The translations under genes and the position numbers were made by a program. A stretch of 48,601 nt of DNA, taken from positions 1-48,601 of the forward strand of contig DAOUMU010000582.1 of the NCBI GenBank assembly GCA_034409055.1, in the 5' to 3' direction. Position 1 is the stretch's first letter. The number at the start of each line of letters is the position of its first letter. Below are positions 8,601-15,109 of this stretch, one piece after another. This stretch comes from DAOUMU01 sp034409055 (GTDB lineage: Bacteria; Chloroflexota; Anaerolineae; 4572-78; J111). The notes beneath the pieces were generated by a model that saw only the letters and a program-made list of their open reading frames with translations, was not told where the DNA came from and searched no databases.

Positions 8601-8972
8601 CTGGGGGATAACCTCCAGTTTTTCCAGCAGGGTATTCAGGGCTTCAAGCAGCTCAGGATTATCGGCTACATCTTGACTGACCAATGTCTCCAGTTCCTGC
8701 TCATTCAGTTGGTCGGCCCGTTTTTTCCAATCTTCAAACTTGTTGGCAATCAGATTACCGCCGATGCTGCCGGCAACTGTGCCCAAGGCATTCATGACCG
8801 GAAGAATCTGGCCCGCCCCCAGAGCATCCAACAGCGGCCACAAAGTCATCGTCGCCAGAAAGCCGTACAGGGGGTAGGGAGCCTGCCGGGTTTTGACCTG
8901 CACCAGCCAATCTTTGGTTTGCTGCAACTTTTGCTGTATTTGTGTTTGCCAAACTTCAACGGAAAAGGTCAT
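5700..8972 (-). CDS. NACHT NTPase with C-terminal FGE/C-type-lectin domain, DGR-type variable end
   Basis: This protein has 1090 residues. Order of parts: a helical N-terminus with a hydrophobic stretch (residues 35-75); a Gly-rich beta motif (GGPRSVVGSSGQTIVTGDHN, about 172-191) shared with the next two proteins; and a STAND/NACHT NTPase with Walker A GDPGSGKST (298-306), Walker B LLLLDGLDEV (410-419) and sensor TSRTYAY (about 449). A helical region includes FPHRTFQEYLAA. From about residue 800 there is an FGE-sulfatase domain (SGNVWEW, VLRGGS, GFRVV). It probably senses a ligand through the FGE fold and signals through the NTPase. No enzymatic effector is visible. The ATG overlaps the stop of the reverse-transcriptase remnant (ATGA), with aggagc upstream. 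Residues 1053-1077 are the hypervariable core. Family assignment is firm; the immune role is inferred. Confidence 0.85.
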   Translation of the reverse strand: MTFSVEVWQTQIQQKLQQTKDWLVQVKTRQAPYPLYGFLATMTLWPLLDALGAGQILPVMNALGTVAGSIGGNLIANKFEDWKKRADQLNEQELETLVSQDVADNPELLEALNTLLEKLEVIPQAYQGLSKADQPWFAQTLPQELAKLGSLKRLEASLTGAGIIIQDSQLRGGPRSVVGSSGQTIVTGDHNRVAGTIIEQQTIIHGLPGSDPAALRTAYLNRVLEKASYLSLAGIDPKAAGGSEAEAHLNLDAVYTALLTLTPEQQEQLPRAELAGRGERRLAALAQLNQHPRLVLLGDPGSGKSTFVNFVAICLAGENLKHARANLALLTAPLPDDEGKDEEEGQPWQQGALLPVPVLLRDFAARGLPPAGQPATAEHLRRFIVGELKTAALTQYARPLGEELLRQGGLLLLDGLDEVPAADQRRVQIKQAVEDFARTFKHCRILVTSRTYAYQEQDWRLPGFAEAVLAPFSSGQIRRFVDRWYAHIATLRGMHPDDAQGRAELLKRAIFNSDRLRSLAERPLLLTLMASLHAWRGGSLPEKREELYADAVDLLLDTWETRKVERDAQGNIVATEPSLTEWLKVDREAVRELLNQLAYQAHATQAEMVGTADVPQGDLVCGLMALSRNEAVNPALLVSYLSQRAGLLLPRGVGIYTFPHRTFQEYLAACHLTNETYPEPVADLARQEPDRWREVALLAGAKAFRGSRSTIWSLVEALSYQAVPDRTAAAQDDIWGAHLAGQALVEVVDVQNIHLAHQAKVERVKNWLVYILEQAALPATERAIASQNLAMLGDPRPGVRLRPDGLPDIAWCEVPAGSFVRGSVADARKDDIERMFYGDERPQQEIDLPAFRISRYPITNAQYAAFVKAGGYQEPDYWAVAAAAGYWREEGWVKRPILKGDKLVDEWVDRPFDYGHPFGLPNHPVVGVNWYEAVAFCAWLTEQLQQTGQISPDEAVLLPSESQWEKAARGPDGRVYPWGNEPDPEWANYEATGIGSTTAVGCFPGGISPYGVQDMSGNVWEWCRTKFEESYEDYRDDNDLEEYTRRVLRGGSFFDDERDVRCAVRYWDYPYDWGRSFGFRVVLSPLTSEL
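5709..5841 (-). other. DGR-type variable region VR1
   Basis: A 75-base core (5742-5816) is bordered by blocks identical to those of VR2 (33 bases at 5709-5741, 25 bases at 5817-5841). Against VR2 the core differs at 26 bases, 25 of them at codon positions 1 or 2; the single third-position change is CGA/CGG. All variable positions hold A, G or T and fit a template rich in AAC, AAT and AGG codons. The 33-base block with GGTTTTCGGGTGG on the coding strand would be the initiation-of-mutagenic-homing candidate. Confidence 0.8.
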
Positions 8973-9132
8973 GGTTTATCGCTCCTTGGGGGTGGTTTCA
9001 GGGACACGTTCAACATCGCCTTACGTAACCCCACCGTGTTCCCATACCGCACGTGATTGACCCAACCCTGCACACTGGCGGTGACAGTTTCCAGGGGGAT
9101 TTCTCCGGCCTCGTAGGCTATGATTAAAAGGA
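8969..9132 (-). pseudogene. Remnant of DGR reverse transcriptase C-terminus
   Basis: From about 9118 the frame reads AYEAGEIPLETVTASVQGWV and then NHVRYGNTVGLRKAM. This matches the usual end of DGR reverse transcriptases (helical tail with a SVxxWxxHxxxxxTxxLRR pattern). The catalytic palm (YxDD) and everything upstream are gone. The remnant is fused out of frame to the avd remnant, so it cannot be made from the avd start. Its TGA overlaps the ATG of the first NACHT gene. Confidence 0.7.
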
Positions 9133-9359
9133 AGCCGCACCTTGGCCAGGGCCTCATCGGCCAGTTTGAGCCGTTCCAATCGAGCTCGGCCCTGGCGCAG
9201 GTTGGCCTCTTCCAGCCGTTCCCGCAAATCAAAGGCCGCATCCAGCAGGCGCTGGGTGAAGCTATGGCGATGGGCCCGCGGAAATTTGTTGGTAGCCGGT
9301 AGGAGCCAGGTGAGAAAATCAAAGGTGCGGGTAAAGATGGGCATTTCTTGACCGGACAT
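9133..9359 (-). pseudogene. avd: Truncated avd (DGR accessory variability determinant)
   Basis: The conceptual start MSGQEMPIFTRTFDFLTWLL then PATNKFPRAHRHSFTQRLLD and AAFDLRERLEEAN is the classic first half of Avd, the four-helix-bundle partner of DGR reverse transcriptase. Similarity runs for about 75 of the roughly 115-125 residues usual for the family and stops at LAKVR. The frame then runs on into the reverse-transcriptase remnant in the wrong phase. One deletion that removed the end of avd, the template repeat and most of the reverse transcriptase explains the structure. The start at 9359 has a weak ggtagga 10 bases upstream; 9344 (MPIF) is possible. Confidence 0.75.
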
Positions 9360-9419
9360 GAATGATGATCCTACCCTTATTTTCAATATGTGAGAGCATT
9401 CAGCAATTAGAGAATTTCA

Positions 9420-9780
9420 CCCATAAGCACTGAAGCCCCACGCTCAAAGCCTCGCGACCGATTGCACGGGCCTAAAGCCCCGTGCTCAAAGAGCAAAGCC
9501 CTATCGGGCTGGCCAATCAGCCATTTCGGGCCACTTCCAGGCCGTTTTAACGGCCTTCGCCCTTTCAGCGCGACGGCTTCAGCCTCGCGCCTTAGCTGAT
9601 CACCAGAAGCACGGGTCTAAAGCCCCGTGCTCAAAGAGCAAAGCCCTATCGGGCTGGCCAATCAGCCATTTCGGGCCATTTCCAGGCCGTTTTAACGTCC
9701 TCATTGCCCTGCGGGTTGCCCTCTCAGCGCGACGGCCCTGCCCTGTGGGTCAGCCTCGCGCCTTAGCCTCGCGCATCCCC
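9420..9780. repeat. Two tandem composite REP units
   Basis: Two units (about 9455-9605 and 9608-9780) carry the same palindromes as the array at 5113-5660, but with a different spacer (ggccaatcagccatttcggg). The second unit contains nested micro-inserts (9704-9718 and 9736-9750) absent from the first. The stretch 9360-9817 shows no gene. It separates VR2 from the avd scar. Confidence 0.8.
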
Positions 9781-9817
9781 CCCAACCCGCGATTCAGAGT
9801 TTCAGAGTCCAGAGGGT

Positions 9818-12781
9818 TCAGAGACCAGAGGTCAATGGGGACAACACCACCCGAAAACCGCTGAACCAGTTCCCGCTACCGGGATTGAACCTGCCGCGGA
9901 CGGCGCAGCGCACGCTCCGCCCATTATCGTCGACCGACCCGCCCCGCAGCACCCGGCGGAACTCATTGGGCGCTTCTAAATCCTCCCGGCCATCCTGCGG
10001 ATCGTAAGGATAGTTGAAGGTGGGCTTAGCTTCTTGACCCCACAAACTTCGCGTCCATTCCCAGGCGTTGCCGCTCATCTCCTCACAGCCATACGGACTG
10101 GTACCTCCCGGAAAACAACCTACGGCACTGGTGCTTCCAATCCCGCTCTCGTCGTAATTGGCCCGGTTGGGATCGGCCTCGTCTCCCCAGGGATAACGAC
10201 GTTGGGAGAATGGATTAAATTCTAATGAGACGGTTGGCTCCCAGCCTGCAATCTGATGAACCGGCTCGATAAACGGTTGGTCCGGCTTTTCTAACCCGCC
10301 TCGGGCCGCTTTTTCCCACTCAGCTTCGCTGGGCAGGGTAACGGACCAACCTACAGGCAGCAGTGCCTGCCCATGCCAGGTTTCGGTCAACCACCGGCAA
10401 AAGGCCAGGGCGTCATGCCAGGTGATCCATATTACTGGATGGTTAGGCAGACCCCCCAAACTGTCGGCATCATAGGGCTGGTAGCCACTGGCCTCTACAA
10501 AAGCCCTAAATTGGGCCACCGTAACCGGATAGCGGGCCAGCCAGTAACCATAATTCAGGCAATCATTTTGATGGGTATTATCTCCCTCACCCATTATAAA
10601 TGGCCCGGCCGGTACATAGCAAAATTCCATCGCTTCCAGGGTGGTGAGACCTGACCTGGGGTCCCCCAGGCGAGCCAGGGTGTTGCCGGCCGTGGCCCGC
10701 CATACCGGGGCAGTGTCAGCCAGTAGGGCCGGATTTTGGTAAAAGTGGGCCAAGCGCGCCGCCAGTTCGGTTTTCAGGTTGGCCGGGCCGGTCGGCCATT
10801 CCAGGGCCGCCGCTCCGGCCAATTCGGTCGCAGCCAGTTGAACTTCGGCCGGCAGAGCTTTGCTTGGTCGGCTACCCTGCTCCTTAGCCAACCCGGCCAG
10901 ACAGCGCAGAAATTTCTGGGCCATGGAGGGACTACCGGTACTCAGGTAGCCCGCCACCAACAGGGCCGGCTCGCGCCACCAACTATCCAGCAGGGGCCCG
11001 CTTTCCAAAAACTCAACGATGCCGGTCAGGCCGCTCTCGCTGCGCACCGTTTCGGCCAGGTAACGGGCCGTCAGATACTCCTGAAAGGCCAGGTGCAAAA
11101 AGCGGTACTGGCCCAAGCGCTCCTCCAACAGTGTCCCTCGCTGCCTGGTCAGGCCGATAAAATCCTCGGTCAAGTGGGCATAGCTGGGGTGGTTTTGTAA
11201 AACCCGGCGCAGGTCATCCTCTTCAATTTCTCGGCCCTGCGTTTCGCCTCGCTGGTGCATCTCAAAGGCCAGGTGCTGCACCAGTTCCCGGTGCACGCTC
11301 TGGCTTTGGCCGACCAACCGGCCCAGGCGGTTGGCCACCGCCTCATCCGGGGCATATTCCGGCAGCAGCATGGCGTCGGTTGCTTTCATATACAGCTCGG
11401 CCCGCTGCTCGGGTAGACGACGCTCACTGTAATGGACCACCAACAGCATTCGCACCAGCAGGGGGCTGGTAATGAGCGGTTCTGTCTCACGGCCAAAGCG
11501 CTGGCGACGCTGGCGCTCCAGGTCGGCAATCGCTTGCAGCAGTTCATCCCCCTTTCTTTGCGCCGTTTGGGGATCATAACTGTAGATGTCGGCGTAAGCC
11601 TGTCGCACCAGGTGGGCCACGTGTTCCTCATCGAGCGGCAGCACCTGCACCGGCCGGAAGCCTTTGCCCAGCGCGGTACGCCCTTTGTAAGCCGCCGTAC
11701 GGCAGGTGACCACCACCCGCATCTGCTCCCGGCCCGTCAGCAGATGCTCAATGGCCTGGCGCACCTCGGCCCGCTCAGGTTCGGTCGGCACTTCGTCCAG
11801 GCCGTCCAGCAGCAGGATGATGTTTTGGCCACTGCGCAGCAGTTGCTTGAAAAAATCGGTCGGCAACTCAAAACTGGTTTGGGTCTGGATCAGGTAGTGG
11901 GAGATGAAAGCGGCCAGGGTTTTCTCGTCGCTTTTGGCTCCGGCCGGCAACTGGCGCAGGTAGAGGGCATAGCTGCTGAGTGGAATCAGAATCGGCAGGG
12001 GCAGGCTGACAAACTGCAAGAAGTAATCTTCCCAGCTTTGGCAATCGCCTTGTTCGGCCAGAAATCGCGCCTGTTGCTCCGGCGTTTGCCGGGCGAAGTA
12101 GTTTTTCCAGGTGGTGAAGCCCGAAGGTGGGGGAGGCGCGGGCACGGTTAAGCCTAATTTATCCTTGGCCAGGGCCGGGTTGTTGGTGCCGATGGCGTAG
12201 CTCAGGGTATAGGCCAGGTGCAGCAGCACCGTGGTTTTGCCAGAGCCGGGGCCACCGGTAATGACCACCCGCTGCCCCTGCTGCAAGACCTGCACCAGGC
12301 TGATCTCCTTTGGCTCGGTCCCCCGGTAAGCCCTGGCTGCCAGTGGCACGTAGACCGTCTCCAGGTTAAGCTGCACCACCTGCTGCCCTTCCCGCTTGAT
12401 GCCCCGCAGCTCAATGGTGCGGTAGCGATCGACCATCCAGTTGAGATAGCTGGCCATCTGGCGGCGCAGGGTAGCCTCGTCCGGAGGCCGGTCGCTGTGG
12501 GCCAGGTACTGGTTGATAATGGTGGTCACGCTGTTGCCATCGCCGGTAATGATGTCCCGCCCGGCGCTGCTACCGGTCACACCTCGATCACCGGCAGTTA
12601 ATTCACTGGCCTGGGTAATCACGCCCTGGCCGGTCAGTTGAGCCCGGAGAGTGACCTGTTCCGCCAGCAAAGGCTTGAGCGCGTCCTCAAGCGCTTGGCC
12701 AGATAACAAGTTTTTCAAGCTGGCGATGGTTTGCTCAATTTGGCTCAGTTTGGTTTGAATGTCTTCGCTCATTGGTAACAT
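9818..12781 (-). CDS. NACHT NTPase with C-terminal FGE/C-type-lectin domain, second DGR target
   Basis: This protein has 987 residues. It starts with a coiled, helical segment (residues 5-55), then the Gly-rich beta motif ELTAGDRGVTGSSAGRDIIT (60-79). The NACHT NTPase has Walker A GGPGSGKTT (176-184), Walker B IILLLDGLDEVP (320-331) and a TCRTAAY sensor. A helical region follows (YRFLHLAFQEYLTARYLAE). The FGE domain (about 715-985) includes FYVPAGPFIMGEG, LPSEAEWEKAARGG, MSGNAWEWTRS and VLRGGS. The N-terminal region differs from the first NACHT protein, while the last 45 residues share one scaffold, with the variable core at 950-974. An internal ATG at 12772 (MSEDIQ) is as plausible as 12781; neither has a clear ribosome site. 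Role as a ligand-triggered sensor is inferred. Confidence 0.85.
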   Translation of the reverse strand: MLPMSEDIQTKLSQIEQTIASLKNLLSGQALEDALKPLLAEQVTLRAQLTGQGVITQASELTAGDRGVTGSSAGRDIITGDGNSVTTIINQYLAHSDRPPDEATLRRQMASYLNWMVDRYRTIELRGIKREGQQVVQLNLETVYVPLAARAYRGTEPKEISLVQVLQQGQRVVITGGPGSGKTTVLLHLAYTLSYAIGTNNPALAKDKLGLTVPAPPPPSGFTTWKNYFARQTPEQQARFLAEQGDCQSWEDYFLQFVSLPLPILIPLSSYALYLRQLPAGAKSDEKTLAAFISHYLIQTQTSFELPTDFFKQLLRSGQNIILLLDGLDEVPTEPERAEVRQAIEHLLTGREQMRVVVTCRTAAYKGRTALGKGFRPVQVLPLDEEHVAHLVRQAYADIYSYDPQTAQRKGDELLQAIADLERQRRQRFGRETEPLITSPLLVRMLLVVHYSERRLPEQRAELYMKATDAMLLPEYAPDEAVANRLGRLVGQSQSVHRELVQHLAFEMHQRGETQGREIEEDDLRRVLQNHPSYAHLTEDFIGLTRQRGTLLEERLGQYRFLHLAFQEYLTARYLAETVRSESGLTGIVEFLESGPLLDSWWREPALLVAGYLSTGSPSMAQKFLRCLAGLAKEQGSRPSKALPAEVQLAATELAGAAALEWPTGPANLKTELAARLAHFYQNPALLADTAPVWRATAGNTLARLGDPRSGLTTLEAMEFCYVPAGPFIMGEGDNTHQNDCLNYGYWLARYPVTVAQFRAFVEASGYQPYDADSLGGLPNHPVIWITWHDALAFCRWLTETWHGQALLPVGWSVTLPSEAEWEKAARGGLEKPDQPFIEPVHQIAGWEPTVSLEFNPFSQRRYPWGDEADPNRANYDESGIGSTSAVGCFPGGTSPYGCEEMSGNAWEWTRSLWGQEAKPTFNYPYDPQDGREDLEAPNEFRRVLRGGSVDDNGRSVRCAVRGRFNPGSGNWFSGFRVVLSPLTSGL
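9827..9959 (-). other. DGR-type variable region VR2
   Basis: The core is 9860-9934; identical flanks with VR1 are 9827-9859 and 9935-9959. On the coding strand many variable codons end in C (GAC, AGC, GGC, TTC, AAC), as expected if the template codon is AAC and the two A bases vary. Similarity with the VR1 locus continues past the stop codon through cagagggttcagag to the start of the REP block, so the pair arose by duplication of the whole 3' end or by homing from one template. Confidence 0.8.
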
Positions 12782-12799
12782 TTTTGTCCGATTATGAAT

Positions 12800-13075
12800 G
12801 CACTCAGCGAAAGCGCAGGCCTAACCCACAGGGCAGGGCCACCGCCCTGAAAAGCAAAGCCCTGCTGGGGCTAAAAAGTAGCTCAGAGAGCTTTGCCCTC
12901 TCAGCGCGACGGCTTCAGCCTCGCGCCGCTCGACAGACCGCTTATTGGGCCAAAATTCGACCACATCAGGGCGTTTCAACGTCCTCATTGCCCTGTGGGT
13001 CGCCCTCTCAGCGCGACGGCTTCAGCCTCGCGCCGCTCGACTTTCAACCCGACGGCTTCAGCCTCGCGCCTGACG
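12800..13075. repeat. REP cluster between the adaptor-like and NACHT genes
   Basis: There are three copies of the GCGCGACGGCTTCAGCCTCG palindrome type (about 12905, 13010 and 13045), one taacccacagggcaggg insert (12822) and one tgccctgtgggt insert (12988). The last copy reaches into the gene at 13058: its GGCGCGAGGCTGA provides the final codons and the stop. No gene is seen in the 276 bases between the two coding regions. Confidence 0.75.
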
Positions 13076-14107
13076 AGCAGCAATAATCTCTCGAGCCTTG
13101 GCCACGATTTTATCCCACACGCCCTTGATCCCGGCCACGGGATTGACCGCCGTGGTGGCGATGGTATCAATGATGTCGGGAGCCATGCGCTCGATGTTGC
13201 GCAGACGGCGGGCCAGAAAGGACTCATTCACCGTGGCCGGATCGGTTTTGTCGCCCACCTCGGCTTTGATCTCGTCCACCTCGGCTTTGAGATCGGCCTT
13301 GTCTTGAGGCAACAGGTCAGTCTTAGCCTCAATGTGCCGGTAAATGAGGGCCAAAAGCTGGTTTAGACTCTCGCCACTTATTCCCTCCGTTACCGAGACT
13401 TGAGGACCGGCCCCAATGCCCACCCCGGTACTATCCGCGACAGAAACGTCCCCGATGACATTGCCGCTGCCGGTGATGATATGCCCTCCGGCGCTACTCC
13501 CAACCACCCCCCGCTCCCCGGCAGTCTGGGTGTTATGTTGAGTCACCACCCCCGAACTGGTAATTGTCGCCCGATCACCTATCCCCTGCTGCTCTTTGAC
13601 TTCGGTCTCGTACCGGGTGAGAAGGGCCTTGAGTTGAGCGGCAAAATCCCGGTTAGCCTCAACCAGTTCAGCCAGGACGTCACCCAGCGGCGCCTCATAG
13701 CCTTCGGGATTGTCGGGATATCGCCGGGCCGTGCGGGGGTCAACTGCTTTCACCCGATCCAACACCAGGCTGAAGACTTCCCCGGCCGTCTCTGCGGCTG
13801 TTGGCCCCAGTTGATGGTTTAGCTCGACCCCTTGATCCCGGGCATATCTGGACAGGACCATCAGCGCGGCCAGGCTGATGCCCGACCAATGATTGCTGGC
13901 CAATAATAGCGGTTGCAAGCCTTGCAGCCACTCCCTCTCCGTAATCTCTCCGGCCATGACCTGTTCGGTCAGGCTGATGGCCTTTTGGTGGTCCTCAATC
14001 TGGTTGAGCAAGGCCAAGGGAGCGTCATCAGCATATTTGGCTTTTCGCTCCTTGAGGATATTAAGATGTTCATTCAGCTTGACAAAAAAATTTTGAGGTT
14101 GAATCAT
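13058..14107 (-). CDS. Helical adaptor-like protein with Gly-rich beta motif
   Basis: This protein has 349 residues from the start at 14107 (MIQPQNFFVKL). An upstream extension is open but is made of a MITE-like palindrome, so it was rejected. Parts: helical N-terminus with LLNQIEDHQKAISLTEQVMA (about 33-52), a second helical block (100-175), a Gly-rich beta stretch with TAGERGVVGSSAGGHIITGS (195-214), and a C-terminal helical domain (246-349) rich in Lys/Glu with DEIKAEV and NIERMAPDIIDTI. No catalytic motif was recognised. The N-terminal and C-terminal domains are of types found next to NACHT, TIR and caspase-like proteins in Chloroflexota and cyanobacteria. It lies directly upstream of the two NACHT genes on the same strand and shares their Gly-rich motif, which suggests a partner or adaptor. 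Confidence 0.65.
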   Translation of the reverse strand: MIQPQNFFVKLNEHLNILKERKAKYADDAPLALLNQIEDHQKAISLTEQVMAGEITEREWLQGLQPLLLASNHWSGISLAALMVLSRYARDQGVELNHQLGPTAAETAGEVFSLVLDRVKAVDPRTARRYPDNPEGYEAPLGDVLAELVEANRDFAAQLKALLTRYETEVKEQQGIGDRATITSSGVVTQHNTQTAGERGVVGSSAGGHIITGSGNVIGDVSVADSTGVGIGAGPQVSVTEGISGESLNQLLALIYRHIEAKTDLLPQDKADLKAEVDEIKAEVGDKTDPATVNESFLARRLRNIERMAPDIIDTIATTAVNPVAGIKGVWDKIVAKAREIIAARQARG

Positions 14108-14155
14108 GTTTACACCGTTATATTGATACGGCTCTCCTCTCATCAGGATTTTCAC

Positions 14156-14287
14156 TACCCGACACGAGGAGAGAAACCAGGTTTTTTGTCGTCTGAACCG
14201 AGCTAATCGTTGCTTTTTGAGCATTCTGGAGGACCAAAAATGCCTCAGCAAGCGAAAAACCTGGTTTCTGATTTCCAATGTCGGGTA
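14156..14287. mobile_element. MITE-like 128-bp palindromic element with TA target duplication
   Basis: The ends are CCCGACAC and ATGTCGGG, each bordered by TA. Internally agaaaccaggttttt pairs with aaaaacctggtttct. Size, long imperfect terminal inverted repeats and TA duplication fit non-autonomous elements mobilised by IS630/Tc1-type transposases. No such transposase is in the window. It lies between the adaptor-like gene and the flavin reductase gene. The rest of 14108-14473 is AT-rich and shows no gene. Confidence 0.65.
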
Positions 14288-14473
14288 ATGAACCGGCCAT
14301 AATGTTTCATTGTTTCATCATCATATCTGGCCCCAGTAGGTCGAAATAAAAGACGCTACCCAAACCTTGTTCATTTTAACACATATATCTGCTGGTGACA
14401 ATGGGTTAAAACCGTACTAAAACACCTCTGACATCTCTCAGTAAAACGTTTCATTTCTCTATAAACAGTTTCA

Positions 14474-15094
14474 TCACTTCTTGGGAACCGAAGGCCGTTT
14501 CATCTCAAACGTATCGGTGACCCGCACGTAACCCGAACCCCCCAGGCGGCCAATTGGTTTGAACGCCTCTAAGTCAACCCGTCCCGCCACGTAAAGATCA
14601 TCTCGAAGATGAATACATTGCACCTCGCCAAATACCGCCGCCCCACCGCCCGGCTGGTCGCTGACGGTGACGATGCGTTGTAGTTTGCACTCAAAGGCAA
14701 TGGGTGATTCGGCCACCCGGGGCACCCGGATGGTTTCACCGGGCACAGGCGTCAAGCCGGCCCATTCAAACTCGGATTGGCCGGGAGGCAATAAAGCCGA
14801 GGTCAAATTCATGGCCTCGGCATTGTCTTCATTGACCAGGTTGATTACAAACTCCGGCACCGCTTCGATGTTGCGCAGGGTATCCTTCTTCATCCCGGTC
14901 GCCGTGGGAATGCCCGGGCAAAAGAGCAGGGTCATGGGCTTGTTACAGACGGCGGTGAAGAAAGAGTAGGGGGCCAGGTTCAAATTACCCTGGCCATCCA
15001 TCGAGCTGACCCAGGCAATCGGGCGCGGTAGAATGGTGCTGATAAGTAATTTGTAGCGATCTCTGTATTCGAGATCAATCGGCTTTAAGATCAT
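14474..15094 (-). CDS. Flavin reductase family protein (FMN-binding split barrel)
   Basis: This 206-residue protein covers the whole flavin-reductase-like fold: N-terminal YRDRYKLLISTILPRPIAWV with the PRP(I/V)A(W/L)V motif, then NLAPYSFFTAVCNKPMTLLF, PEFVINLV, and the C-terminal GRLGGSGYVRV. Members bind FMN and reduce it or act as NAD(P)H:flavin oxidoreductases; the actual substrate is unknown. The start is well set by aaggaggag, 6 bases before ATG. It follows the MscS gene by 15 bases on the same strand, so they probably share a transcript. Confidence 0.85.
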   Translation of the reverse strand: MILKPIDLEYRDRYKLLISTILPRPIAWVSSMDGQGNLNLAPYSFFTAVCNKPMTLLFCPGIPTATGMKKDTLRNIEAVPEFVINLVNEDNAEAMNLTSALLPPGQSEFEWAGLTPVPGETIRVPRVAESPIAFECKLQRIVTVSDQPGGGAAVFGEVQCIHLRDDLYVAGRVDLEAFKPIGRLGGSGYVRVTDTFEMKRPSVPKK

Positions 15095-15109
15095 AGTAAC
15101 TCCTCCTTG

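Noticed and set aside
8969..9817. Template repeat (TR) of the DGR within the window
   Set aside because: No second copy of the VR scaffold was found between the targets; the space holds REP units and the avd/RT scar only.
14108..14278. Upstream extension of the adaptor-like gene
   Set aside because: It is made of the MITE-like palindrome; the conserved protein begins at 14107.
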